Assembly: GCA_950295325.1 (NCBI GenBank)
Contig: OX485808.1
Span: 31,328,527-31,392,526, forward strand
Reading direction: 5' to 3'
From: Polytrichum commune
Lineage: Eukaryota > Streptophyta > Polytrichopsida > Polytrichales > Polytrichaceae
Length of the DNA stretch: 64,000 nucleotides
The notes beneath the pieces were generated by a model. The model was given only the letters and a program-made list of their open reading frames with translations, ran no database searches and was not told where the DNA came from. A program made the position numbers and the translations under genes. Shown piece by piece: positions 11,571 to 23,469 of the stretch; position 1 is the stretch's first letter; the number at the start of each line of letters is the position of its first letter.

Positions 11571-11900
11571 TATATGGACAAGCGCTTTTCAAGAATGCCA
11601 GGGTTAGGCCACGGTCCAGAGGTCGAGGCTTTGGCTTTTTCGGTGCCGCCCCCGCATGTTGTCCTAATGTGTCGGAGATATTTAGAAAGACCCCGGAATT
11701 GGGAGGCCCGATGCCTTTTACGACCACGTTCGCCAACTTGTCTCGGGGTTGACAAACAACCGTAGGATGTAGATACGATGGACGGCTGAGATACTCCCAC
11801 CCCTCCCGTTAGTGAGGCCGTTAGTGAAGGCTCCGTGCTCTTAAGCCGACGGCCTGCAACCTTTCCATAGCCGACCCTCGGATAGCTGCAGTGCATTAGT
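11571..11900. other. GC-rich island with overlapping open frames
   Basis: The composition changes abruptly to GC-rich directly after the dispersed repeat. Two plus-strand frames (about 66 codons each) and one minus-strand frame (108 codons, 11570-11896) overlap here. None is recognisable. The pattern would suit an inserted piece of foreign or organellar DNA, but I could not match it to any organellar gene, so origin is left open. Confidence 0.35.
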
Positions 11901-12353
11901 TTCCATTGAACTCATGCTATTGCGTTCGTGCCAGTGTTAGCGGAGTTGTTCACTATAAGTTGGGGGTGGAGATGATGTTGGGCATGATGGCGTGAAGAAG
12001 GATGCATGGCCTAATGACCCCGGGTTTTAGTTTATACCACCTTGGCAAGAGCTTGTTGGAAATCAATCCAGTGTGACTTTTGTTTCTCAACATTCACAAA
12101 CATTTCTGGCATGGAAGAGCCGTAACCGGATGAGTACTCTCTCGTTCGAGTGAGGTAGATCGCGGTCTCTACATCGTCGGAACCAAGAGTGCATGGGCGA
12201 AGGCAATCGCAAGGCAACAGAAAGATCAGTGGCACTAACACGTGAGGCATTGACGGATGCTACTGACGGCAGAATCTTGACGAGGTCCAAAGGCAAGAAC
12301 CCATTCTCATTTCGAAGTGAAGTAACGTCGGTGGGGTACAAATAAAGGGGGGT

Positions 12354-13599
12354 TTGGAATGGCCGCGCAGGTTGCGTTGGTGTGTTGCGTTGGATCGTCT
12401 GATTTTCTTGGCCATAGTCATCAGTTTGTGGTCCGTTGTGTATGTTGCTCAAACGTCGGGGACATGCGAGTGTGATCAACAATGCCCTAAAACAAGGGAG
12501 TTGGTGACAACTGTTTGGGGGGGTGCCGTCACCGTCTTTGTGCTCTCCTTTGATGTCTGGAGGACATGGAAGACAATTCTGCATTTTAATTTTAGGGGGA
12601 AATTCGGTCAATTTTGGGGGGAAATTTTGGGGGGAAATTTTGGGGGCAATTGTGGTCATTATAAATCCGGTTTTCATGCTTCTTCTTATCGTTGAGGATG
12701 CGGCGTGGAGATATCACATGATGCGGAGAATGCATGGGTTTACAGTTTTGTCCTTGTTGTCACCATGGACGAAAGATCCTACAAAGTTCATATACAGTTG
12801 TGAAGTTGTCATCACTGTGCCTAAAATGTTTTGTGTTCCTGACAAGTTTACTTCTTGGGACATGCCGAGCCTTTCAGAAGCAGTGGTGATTGGTCGTGGA
12901 CCAGAAGAATCACGGGAGACCAAAACCATTTGCCTTACTAACGAGGGAAAAGACATTGTGTTGCAAATGGATGTTCTTCCTCCATACGATCAACTCAAGG
13001 TCTTGCAAGGACGTTCTGGGTGGGCCACAATTATATCCTCAGTGCAAAGTCTGGGATATATATATGGTGTTGTGCTTCGGACTATACAAGGACTCCCGGT
13101 GAGTCCAATTGAAGTTGTTGCGTTAACGTTGAGCATACAAATCTTGATCAAGGCTCTCCTACACAATCTTGTAAGTTTATGTTATATGCCCCTTCATGTT
13201 TATTTGACACACGACCAAGCACAAACTTTTGTAGATAGGTGTGAAGCCAAGGAACATGAATATATGAACCTATGGGTTGTGGGCCCATTCGTGGTTATAG
13301 TCTTGTTGATTTCAAGCATGGCAATTTATTACGTCAAACATGTGTCATGGAGCATCATGAGTGTCCCAATAATGCTAACACTTGTTGGATTACATTTACA
13401 ATTATTCATAATCGGGATACTTCAATATGATCAGGAACAGGATAATATTGGAATGCTCGGTCTAACCATGTGCACCATGGTAAATGTAACATCGTACATT
13501 TTTGCATTAGTTGTTACAATTAAATATTGGAAGGTTGATAGGTTGAATGTGAAAGCTTCTAGCATGCTAGCTCAAATTTTTCCATACATTGGTCAATAA
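12354..13599 (+). CDS. Multipass membrane protein, unknown function, with a frame break
   Basis: The main open frame ends at 13599, giving 358 residues if read from the GTG at 12523. Hydrophobic segments lie at about residues 41-59, 167-186, 194-213, 250-271, 281-300 and 311-334, with a soluble stretch of about 100 residues between the first two and the motif TIQGLPVSPIEVV before the third. A second frame at 12354-12695 carries what looks like the true N-terminal part: LDRLIFLAIVISLWSVVYVA, then a CECDQQC cluster, then another hydrophobic helix ending DVWRTWK. The two frames meet in a GGGGGGAAATTTT repeat (about 12586-12650). No good ATG was found for the upstream frame. AATAAA-like GAATAAAT lies near 13642. 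It is either a frameshifted allele or a gene with an intron I cannot place. I cannot name the family. Confidence 0.5.
12586..12650 (+). repeat. Short G-run/AATTTT repeat at the reading-frame break
   Basis: Four runs of five or six G alternate with AAATTTT (or AAATTCGG). Changes in G-run length would shift the frame between the upstream frame at 12354 and the downstream frame ending at 13599. Confidence 0.8.
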
Positions 13600-14039
13600 A
13601 AATATTTGCAATATGATTTGCACATGTAGTGTGTTTTTATTGGAATAAATTTCATTTCCATTTATACTAGGTTGGTCACTATAATAATCTCTCTATTTAG
13701 AAAAACAATAAATTTTCTAATGAAATGATCATTGTCAAATTTATGTACATCAAATAAGAATTTGATGGTCATTCCAAGTTGGATTGGACAAAGGTCTTTT
13801 GTGGGGGATAAAACATGACATTTCTTGTGCATCCCTCCCTTCAATTGTTATAATCTAAAAATAAAAACAATTATTCATAGCCATTCCACCTATAAATAGC
13901 TCATCTCCCACACTTCAAGATCCTACATATAAATCCCAATAGAAGCTCATAACTTGTCCATGAAAATTCCACGATCAACATAGAATGAAATGCTCCCAAA
14001 ATACCCTCCCCCCACAGGCTTGAGATGCTAAGGGTTAAA

Positions 14040-14400
14040 TATACATCTTCTACTCTTTGCATTCGTTTCTTGTAAAATATGAAACATGCAATTAGTGCCA
14101 GATGATCAACAATTTGGACTCATGTCCTTAGCAACTTTCTTTGTAATTGTAGGAGCTCATATACACATCTTATTCATTGTCAAAGTGAAGATTCTCATGC
14201 TTGTTGGATGATCGTATAGGCTCCCACCCCCCAATTATGTTGCTTATTTCTTGGTCAATAGATTTAGGCAAGAAGTCCATTATTTTCTCAACACATATCT
14301 TTTTGGTGTTCGTTCTTGGATTCACACCCAACCATACATCACTGAAAATATAGGTGTATGTTTATGAACGAGCACCATGTTAGGCACATCTACCTTATTC
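14040..14400 (-). repeat. Dispersed repeat family D, reverse copy
   Basis: It shares the ordered motifs GAAACATGCAATTAGTG, CATTGTCAAAGTGAAGATTC, CTTTTTGGTGTTCGTTCTTG and CATAGGTGT-like with 51180-51560 and 54700-56640. Overlapping frames on both strands just downstream (14510-14832) are unrecognised. Confidence 0.65.
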
Positions 14401-15399
14401 TTCATTGTGAGCAAAGAAGATTACCATAACACAACATTAGAGAATATATAAGACTCTTGTTTTGTTGGGCTTGTAACCCAAAACTCACACATAACATAGA
14501 GCCAACATTGTGTATCAATGTTATACACTTGAAACCATTAAATGTATGATTGTGTTACATAGTGTTGGTTTTGGACTTCTCATTCCATTCATCTTCTCCA
14601 ACTTCCACATGTATAATTTGGCCCTCTGTTTCTTTGACAATGAGTACAACATATGTTCAATGTACACCAATGTGGTTGTTGCCCATGACAATAATTGGTG
14701 TGACCTTTGACCACAACTTTGAAGTCTTTGGTATAGTCTTTGGCATCCACCAAATTGTATTCCATGGTACCATGGCAAGCCATACATTTTATGTTCACCA
14801 ACGTTGGAGTGTAGTGTTTTTGTGAAATTCAACGCCTAAAGGTTCGCAAAGCACAAATTTTGGTTGTAATTTTTGTGTACATTTGGGGTGTTTGACAATG
14901 GAAATTAGATTTGGGACTCAAACGTAGGAAATGTGGGTGTAAGTGCCACATGTCCTCCCAACATTCAAGGAAAATTGATAATTCGATACCCAACTTTTAG
15001 GCTTTCTATAACATAGTGTTTTACGCATGAAACCATATTACAATTGGCTTGAGGTTCGTGGCGTCTATCTCACTCACTCGTGATGGACAATAAGACTCCA
15101 ACATAAACAAGCCCCCTTCAATTTGAGGGTTGATTCATTCCAACTAAAATCCACTAGACTAATTTAGGATCCTTGATGTCATTAATGGAGTGAAGACATC
15201 TTTAAAAAATGCGCATGCTTAGGGCGGGTTTAGACTTGGAGTCAGGGCTCAAAAATGGGTTGGGGTGAAAGAAATCCACTCCTCTCATTGGTAGAGAGGT
15301 TGAGACTCACCTTTTCAAGTTTACACCATGAGTTGGAGCCAATTAACAAATAAATTATTTTATTCATCATGGCAATGGCCTCAAGCCTTGGAAAAGAGA

Positions 15400-17600
15400 G
15401 CTCCCAACCTTGTGAAAATTGTCAAGAGCCACGCCAAAATTATAACCCACCATGCACACTAAAACAAGAAAACACTATAACAAGACATAATATAGAACTT
15501 CTAAATAGTGATACCCACACACAACCACCAACCCTAACACCCTAACACCCTAACACATTTAATACACCCACCCACACCAACACACATAATAAACAACCCA
15601 ATAAAATACCCTATACACTCAATAATATACCATTGTACGATACCAATCAAAGACAAACATAAAATTATAAAAAAACAGTACACATACCTATGCCATTGGA
15701 TACTACCCAATGGTACAACTTATAACAAAAGAACCCCCACAAAGATAATTGTTCCCCTATAACATCCCAAGAGTCATACAACACAATACAAATACAATAC
15801 TCACATACTTTACCAAGAAACAACATACACTATATGAAAATATCATACGAGAAAATAAATTTTCTATCCAAAACAAAGACCCAAGGGACATATCCCCGCC
15901 CCTAAACATCCCCCTCGTAAAAATTTCAACACACAAATGCAACCCCGAAAAAGATATCAATACTAATACAAACAAATTCAAGTACAAGATGACATCGCCC
16001 ACATATATGATGAAACAAGCAAACATCTTATAACCATTCCTTATAATAGACTTGCATGGCTTTGGACCCAATACAACCATATGCTACACCAACCACACGA
16101 CCTAATGCCCCCCACCCTAGCATTCGAAATAGAAATAAGTTGGCTATATCAAACATATAAACATAGAATCAAAAAATGACCCACTCAAAACCTCACACCA
16201 CGTCCTACCCAAAGTACTATTAGACTACATCACAACATCCTTTAACATTACCCATTCCTACTTCTCCTCACTGGTTACATGCTCCACTCAACTAACAAAA
16301 TTCTTCTCGCCATTTCCCAAACACACATGTAATCACTCATATACCGGCAAATACTACTAAATACGAGGAACCAACTAAACCTCCCAAACTCAGAGAGCCA
16401 CGTAAAGAACCATTTGCTATTAGAATCCTTTGTGTACACCACCAAAATAACAACATTGGTATCATAGAACAAATGGACACAATCAAAAATATATGTGATG
16501 ACCTTAACATAAACCGTACAACCACACAAACTGCTCCTCCTAGCCCGCAAAATATAAAAGTTAACAAAAGTAAAACATGGAATGCCCTCACTTACTCAAG
16601 ACCAAACACACACAATCATAACACAATCTCACCAATCCCAAACTATGAGAACAAAACACCTCTCAAATTCTCTCCCCAATATTGCCTCTACACGGACGGA
16701 TCCTTCAACCCTCCAAAAAAATAGGAGATACTTGGCTACGGGAAGAAGTTGGTTTCGGCATATATAACCAACAAAGAAAAAAATCAAAATATCAAAATAT
16801 CAAACTTGCAATACGACTACGAGGCCTACAAAACATTTTCAGAATGGTCATACACCACGCCCTTACAATAATATTTAAAGACTTCCCAAATGAACCCGCA
16901 TATATCTTCACAAACTGCCTCAATGGCTTGTATGTGATACAAAACCAAACAAAACACCCCGCACTACATAACATCCACCCAACTTAAACTATTTTAGAAA
17001 AAATAATTAACTTCCTTATACAAAGAACCCAACCTTCAACATTATATAAAGTAAGAGCACATGCAAACATCATGGGGAATGAGGAAGCCGACACATTTGC
17101 TAAAGAAGGCACGTCTAAAGAACACCTCAACGCCTCACAAACCACATGAATTTGCCCACTCAACTCCATACTACTACCAAAGAGACGATTGGCCGTCAAT
17201 GGAAACAATTCCGGACAAAGGACCTATTACATTCCTTGAAAAACATCTTACGAAACACGATAGGAATATAAATCTATAATTAATCCTCATACTATATCCC
17301 AACATAGATAAATGGATAGCGAACGAGAAAATAGATAATGAATTATCAAATTCATTATGGACAAACAAAAACAAAACGGACTCTAAAAAAACATGCCTTC
17401 TAAAACTAAGACATGGCCAATATATGGCCAATATACGGCCATGAAACAACCGTTCTTTGGTAGGGAAGTCTTCCCGTCAATCACATGCCCCGTATGTAAC
17501 TCTCCAGACCGGCTGGGGCACTCAAGTAAAATCATCCGCTAACAAAAATCAGATGAGTTCATCAAGAAGCTCGGATGGAGCTAACTTTAGTGAAACGCCT
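15400..17600 (+). mobile_element. Decayed non-LTR retrotransposon (RNase H to zinc-knuckle part)
   Basis: The plus strand is strongly A/C-rich and, across several frames, encodes remnants in the right order. These are EPFAIRILCVHHQNNNIG (about 16400-16460), an RNase H start YCLYTDGSFNPP (about 16677-16712), FTNCLNGLYVIQNQTKHP (about 16900-16960), the RNase H C-terminal signature KVRAHANIMGNEEADTFAKE (about 17050-17105), and a zinc-knuckle start CPVCNSPD near 17485. Stops and frameshifts break it repeatedly. The second catalytic Asp of RNase H is Asn here (TNCLN). No reverse transcriptase domain was found upstream. Confidence 0.75.
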
Positions 17601-18325
17601 CTGAGTTGGCATGTAAGACCCCCTTTCTCCCTTATAGCTATTATGAACTACTAGTTATTATATAAATATCAATTAGTTGGCAATGGGCCATGATGTGGCT
17701 TTGCATGCTCTAAGCCTATTTTCTAACTTCCAATGAGTTGTTTTTCAGGGCCATGATGTGGATTTAGATTCCACATAGTTATTTTGATAAATATTGCAAA
17801 TTGTCAACATGTGCAACATGTGGTTATGACGTGTCGTTATAGACATTTCTTTATTCACAACTCATCTATTTTGCACGGATATGATTTTTCAAACATTTTT
17901 AATGTATCAAAATAATTTATGTCACCTTATGATAAATTGGTAAATTCATAAAATAATTCAATAGAATGATGATGATGATTATTATTCTATTATATATGCA
18001 AATATAATGAAAATTATTTGAAAAAACTAATGTGCATTATATGCTTTTAAAGATAATATAATATGTGATGATGATAAATATTACAATAACTCATATAGGT
18101 TATAGTCAAAAACTTATGATTTTTTGAGTATACCCCATCCATAATGTTATCCCACAAGTCTAATTCCATAACATATAATTTATTTATGCTTCATATTACA
18201 TTGTCTAAAACACAAAATTTTAATATAATATTTGTTGTTATATGTTTTATATTTTATCTTCATTGTTTCACTTTGATCATCTTATGAACACTTGTACCAA
18301 TTTATCATGAAAATGGAAAAAATTC
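17601..18325. other. AT-rich insert between two retrotransposon fragments
   Basis: Very AT-rich DNA with no recognisable gene. Together with the dispersed repeat at 18326-18520 it separates the upstream RNase H fragment from the downstream tail at 18755. Confidence 0.4.
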
Positions 18326-18520
18326 AAATGGTAAGTCACAAAAATCACAACTTCAATATCAATGAAGATTTTGTATTGTTTTTGCCCTCCAAATTAATTA
18401 TATGCTTCATTGATGATTTCACTTTCGGAATGAAATCCCAATCAATTGCTTATTTATTAATTGGAAGTGCACATATATATTGAATTTTAGACCTTGAAGG
18501 TGAAGTGCGCTCAATATGGG
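18326..18520 (+). repeat. Dispersed repeat, copy 2
   Basis: Same-orientation partner of 11378-11570, ending GTGCGCTCAATATGGG. It is followed by a (TTC)n tract near 18538-18560. Confidence 0.7.
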
Positions 18521-18754
18521 ATTTGTAGTCAAGAGGCCTTCTTCTTCTTCTTCTTCTTTTCTTAATGACTAACGCCTTTTGTATTATTGCCTTAAGTATT
18601 AGATTAGACTAGGATTATTTAGAACTACTAAAGATTTATATTTTTGAAACCTTTGAGACAAGTAGCCGACGACATAAGGTAATGTCTAAAGCGGTTCATC
18701 TCATCCATAAAAATGAATGAATTCTTATTAATGAGAATACATGAATGTCACAAA

Positions 18755-19560
18755 TCCTTGGCCTGGAGGGCCCCGACACATGGCTACACGTACTTCTAAA
18801 GTGCAAACAACACCACATACATGCCTTCCGAACCAAAAGGCATAATAAAGCAGTATGGGAATTAAAAAGACTTATAGTGGGATCAAAAAAGTCAAGATGT
18901 TATATTCTCGTGAATGCAAGCACATTCAATAATAACCCACCATAAAACACAGTCCCCCCGTGGCTACTACCTTGCACGTGTGGTCAACATAGATGTCATT
19001 GCAATGCCAGTTTCAAACCAGACATCTTATGTGTGAAAGGACTACCATATCAATCCCCACCACCAACGGAACCAAATGGGAATCTAACAATACAATTCAT
19101 AAAATTCACATATTGTAATGACAAAATACCAGATGATACTATAATCATAAAAATATAAACCATTAATAAACAATATTATCAATAGAGGATGGAAGGTAGA
19201 CCCACTAAAAGTCACCGCGGTTGGTGCTAGGGCAGCCACACACACACCTTCTATGAAAAATATTTAAATAATATTTAAAATCCCCAAAATAAGCATCAAA
19301 CACACATTTGAGGAAATCAACGTCATTGCCATACAACATGCCATGTCCATAATCCTACACAAAAGGAGAATAGAGAACAATGAACCACTACCAACAGACA
19401 CACAACCTACATAACAACCCCAAATATACCCACCCAAAAAATAAATAATCAAGATTAAAAGAAAATAATAAAATGCCAACAAGAGCCAAAGAATTGTTAC
19501 AACCCACGGCAAGGGTTGATGGCCATATGTTCCATCAAGTAAACTCACATAGCATACGCC
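18755..19560 (+). mobile_element. Non-LTR retrotransposon tail fragment
   Basis: The translation gives GPDTWLHVLLKCKQHHIHAF, the second half of the zinc-knuckle region of this element type. It continues through HNKAVWELKRLIVGSKKSRC, PPWLLPCTCG and CVKGLPYQSPPPTEPNGN. Beyond about 19160 only scattered fragments survive, up to HKRRIENNEPLP near 19360-19395. Stops and frameshifts are frequent. It shares strand and composition with 15400-17600 and continues that protein, so the two pieces probably belong to one family, perhaps one interrupted copy. Confidence 0.7.
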
Positions 19561-19913
19561 AAGTCACTTACATCACAACACAATGCTCATAAGAGGCCAT
19601 CAAGAATTGAACCCAAACCACTAAACCGGTGCCAATAACCCCCACATTTAAAGAACCACTAAGTAGCCCACTTAGAGACTACCACACCAAGAAACACAAA
19701 ACACATATAAACCTCACAACCACATTAACATCACCCATACAAAAATCATCCAATCACTAAGTTTCCATGGTCACCTTGGTTACCATGGTTACTATAGTGC
19801 CCACCCCGAGAGGGGTTAGTAGTTCAACACCATTGTTATTATGCTCAATGGGCATAATACCAAGGGTGGGTCGAACATGCATTTCAATCACATTGTTCCC
19901 ATAAGGACCAACT

Positions 19914-19934
19914 GTGTGTGTGTGTGTGTGTGTG
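19914..19934. repeat. (GT)n microsatellite
   Basis: An uninterrupted run of about ten TG dinucleotides. Confidence 0.95.
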
Positions 19935-20359
19935 TGGAAGGCAACCACCAAGTAGGTTAATCACCACAACAATTACATGTTGGAGAAATGGGAAGGCGGT
20001 TGTGCACACACATAGACGAGAGCAACTTCCTTTAAGAGGTTAGACTACCGTAGGTTCATAGCTGGTTCGACACATGTTAGCCGAATAATTAATTAAAGTT
20101 CAAAAAGTAGGTTCGGCACCTAAAAACAATACATTCATATTTTTGGCAATTTTATCTTTTAATTTTTAAAATTTGAACTCAAATTCATTTTTAATTTTCC
20201 ATTTAAGCTTATATCTTGTACATCTCTCTTGCATTGAATGACAAGTAAGGTGTGAATGAAGAGTTGAGAATGCTTTGTGCTTTATGCAAGTGGAGTGGAG
20301 TTGTGTTCAACAATGCATATGGGATATGTAAACTTTGAGGTGAAACACCGAGTTAGACT

Positions 20360-20715
20360 TCATTTTTATAACACGCATAACTTTTGCATAGAGTCTTCAA
20401 ATGACATAAAATTTGTTGGAGGTGAAAGATTAGTTGATTTCTAAACTTTTCTTAGACCAACAAAATTCCAAAAAAGTTGATCTTCTATGCACAAATGAGC
20501 TCCGAAAAACTGTTATGAATGCATTTTAATTTTTTGATCTTTACACGGCTGCAATGTTTTGTCCATATCTTTTGCATAAAGATTTATTTTGACACAAAAC
20601 TTGTTGGAGGTGGAAGAAGGATTGATTTCTCAACTTTTGTTAGTTGGACAAAATTCTATAAAACTTCATCTTCTATGCTCAATTGGACTCTAAAAATTTG
20701 TGTGCAACACATTTG
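20360..20715 (+). repeat. Two tandem diverged units of about 185 bp
   Basis: The order CTTTTGCATA, TTGTTGGAGGTG, GATTGATTTCTMAACTTT, ACAAAATTC and CTTCTATGC appears twice, starting near 20390 and 20565. No coding capacity is recognised. Confidence 0.7.
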
Positions 20716-22436
20716 AAAAGCCTCACCTAGAGTCTTGCTACTTCTTAACCTATATTCTTTGTGGACTAATGTAAGTGAGCTTGATTACAAAAGGAGCACC
20801 TTCTCTCTTTCAAAATTCACATATGCTTCCACTGTAAGTAAAACTCTAGTGAGAAGTAAAAATTTCTTACTTTTCGGCAATTTTGAAAAATAATAAATTT
20901 TATATTCGGCAAAAAATGCCAATAATATTCCAAAATTTTTGGCATCTATTTTTAGAATTATTTTCTATCGAACCTGCTATTAAAATACGGTATTCATTTG
21001 CACTATTGTAGTTACATGGCAACATTGATGTTGATTGCGTCATTATTGAAGCAACGATGCCATGTGTCACGCAACTATAGACTAGAGCTCGTTACAAACA
21101 CTAGAACAATTCTTGCTCATTAGAACCATATGTTTTGACTTGTCCATTGTGACCATGGCAAGAAAATGCATAATAAATCGTTTTGGTTGTCAACATGACT
21201 TAGGTTTTTGGTTGCGATTTCTAGACATTTGGCAACCACAACCCTATGGATGACAACCAACTGACTTATAATACATTTCCTCGCCATGAGTCACAATGGA
21301 CAAGTTTTATGCTAGTGCAACACAAAACAATCTAAAATGCAACATGCACAATGTTGAACATACCATGGTACTACAACACCGCACTCACAAGTTTGCACTG
21401 GAGCCGTGTCACCAGGGAAACACCACTTTCTCATGACGCGAATACCTTGTTTTTATGTTCTTTCCCTTTTTGCTAATTCTCTTTGAGATGGAAGAGAGGT
21501 ACTACATGCATGTGTAACTTATGTGGTCACTCTTCTTGATTGGACACCTACATTCGTGTAGTATGGGTGTGGTATAAGGGATAAGTCGTAGTTAAATATA
21601 CCACCAAAAAGACATTTGTGTACAATGAGATGCAACTGCATGCTCTTAATATAGACACCATTCAAGGTGCAATGGTTGACACAATTGAGATGGCCTATAT
21701 AATCCCTTGTAAACAACATTCAATTTACCCACTTATGACTTATGCATATTGACTCCAAATTTGGAACTTGAAATGGCAATGTTGACGAGCACAAATGCTA
21801 CCCATGTGAGACAGTTCTTGAGTTGACCAACCATCCAAAGTGTATGTGGAATTGGGAGTGCCCACACTAGGACCACATAACTTACCTCACTATTGAATGA
21901 ATCAAGTTTATAATAATGTACGCCGGGTCTTATTTGGATATTTATCCTAACCATACACCTATACATGAGTGGTGTGTGGTCAGGTCATATCTAAGAATGG
22001 ACACCCAACAAGATACATGTTTAGAAGAGATTGGACTACACACTCAAAAATTATCAACCACTTTGGACTCAATAATGAACACCATCAAAGGGCACCTCGA
22101 TACTCATTCAAACAAATAACACACATACAATTTTGATAATCATAAATAAATCAAAGGGGGTCCAATTTTCAACTCGATTTTTGTTGATGCATCATCATAG
22201 ATTTGATAATGCCACAATAAAAAACAATAAATTTTAAAATAAATAGATGGGTAGAGAGAACAAAACTAACCGAATAACACCCACATTCCTGACTAAGGGA
22301 CCCAACAAAACAGAAGGTGTAGACGTGGACACCTAAGCAGCTTGCCTATTCTTTGTCAACATAATAACTTAGTCTACCTTTCCCAAGGGATCCTCTGTGT
22401 GACCTTAAAAGTGTGAACTGCGGCCGTAGGGCCTAC
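20716..22436. other. Unassigned repetitive DNA
   Basis: No gene is seen. The part from about 21510 to 22110 contains motifs of dispersed repeat family D (TATGTGGTCACTCTTCTTGA, AGAATGGACACCCAACA, AGATTGGACTACA) in forward orientation, related to 50640-50990. Confidence 0.5.
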
Positions 22437-22723
22437 TCCAGTTTATGGCGGGAACACCAGAGTTTGAATATGCGAGGGAGTGGATTTTCGAACTGAGTCT
22501 CGGGAACGAGGATCTCGAACACGTTCTCGTGAGTTCCCGTGGTTCCCTCGGCAGGTAGGTCCCGCGAACGGACTTGCATTATAAGCACTAGGGCTACTCA
22601 CCTCCTCTCACTTCCCATTCCACTCGTCTTCTCTAGCTTCCTCTGCTCTTCTAGCCTTTGGCGATCTGTGCTAGTTTCCGTTTCTAGTGTTTTCTTGTTT
22701 GCGTTCGGGATCCGCTGTTGACG
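22437..22723 (+). promoter_or_regulatory. H2A-1 promoter and 5' leader
   Basis: GGCGGGAA at 22447-22454 fits an E2F site. CGAGGATC at 22507-22514 is one base off the plant histone octamer CGCGGATC. A TATA box (TTATAAGC) lies at 22579-22586, about 140 bp before the ATG, followed by a CT-rich leader. The whole block is shared with the second H2A copy at 27604-27888. E2F sites and the octamer are known S-phase elements of plant histone genes. Confidence 0.75.
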
Positions 22724-23279
22724 ATGTCTGGACGCGGAGCTAAGGCCGGTGCTGCCAGGAAGAAATCAGTGACGAAGTCGACGAAGGCTGGACTTCAGTT
22801 TCCAGTAAGCAGGCTTGCTCGGTACTTGAAGAAGGGGCGGTATGCTCAGCGTGTTGGATCTGGAGCTCCAGTATATCTGGCCGCAGTATTAGAGTATCTG
22901 GCCGCTGAGGTAGGTTTCAAATGCTTGTTGTCTAATTGTCTTTTTTGTGTGTTTGTGGAAACCAAGGAAGTGATTAGACGTTGGTGATAAGCTGAAGAAG
23001 AGTTTGTATATTAAATTTTTTGGGGCGATTGGTGTACAGGTTCTGGAGTTGGCAGGAAACGCTAGCAGGGACAACAAGAAGAGCAGAATCATTCCTCGAC
23101 ACATCCAGCTGGCAATCAGGAACGATGAGGAATTGGGAAAGCTTCTTGCGGGTGTGACCATCGCATACGGAGGAGTTCTCCCCAACATTCATACAGTATT
23201 GTTGCCGAAGAAGTCTGCCGCTGCTGGGGAGAAGCCAGAGAAGGCTGAGAAACCAGCAAAGGGATCAGCCGAGAAGTGA
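22724..23279 (+). CDS. Histone H2A, copy 1 (two exons)
   Basis: Canonical core histone H2A, which pairs with H2B in the nucleosome. Exon 1 is 22724-22909 (62 codons, MSGRGAKAG to EYLAAE). The intron is 22910-23039 (GTAGGT...ACAG). Exon 2 is 23040-23279 (VLELAGN to GSAEK, stop TGA). The product is 141 residues. The histone fold is complete: [40 protein letters not shown], and the acidic-patch stretch [10 protein letters not shown] followed by GGVLPNIH. The tail is Lys/Glu/Pro-rich and lacks the SPKK motif of H2A.W and the SQ[E/D] end of H2A.X, so a canonical class is indicated. The start is the ATG after the CT-rich leader. The intron position splits the alpha-2 helix region. Exon 2 is identical to that of copy 2. 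Confidence 0.97.
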
Positions 23280-23349
23280 TTCAAGCAAGTGTTCCGGGAC
23301 AACTTGTTTGGAGCAGGATTGGACGAAGTTTTTCAAACCACTTTTACAT

Positions 23350-23365
23350 GGTGTTATTTAACACC
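23350..23365 (+). promoter_or_regulatory. 16-nt hairpin in the 3' flank of H2A-1
   Basis: GGTGTTATTTAACACC forms a 6-bp stem with a 4-nt loop, 70 nt after the stop codon. It is identical in the second copy. The geometry matches the animal and algal histone 3' stem-loop, but the sequence does not, and land-plant histone mRNAs are normally polyadenylated. Function is therefore only a suggestion. Confidence 0.4.
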
Positions 23366-23469
23366 ACCTTTTATTATGGAAAATCTCATTTCTCCTATGT
23401 GTCTTGTTTTACTTTGTTTACTGCATGTGATATGTGTATGGCTTGTTTAATTGGTGCATTTGTTTGAGT

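Noticed and set aside
12087-12677. 196-codon minus-strand open frame
   Set aside because: It is antisense to the membrane protein's upstream frame, has low-complexity sequence from the G-run repeat, and shows no motif.
15525-15560. CCCTAACACCCTAACACC resembling telomere repeat
   Set aside because: Only three imperfect units within A/C-rich retrotransposon sequence. Not a telomeric tract.
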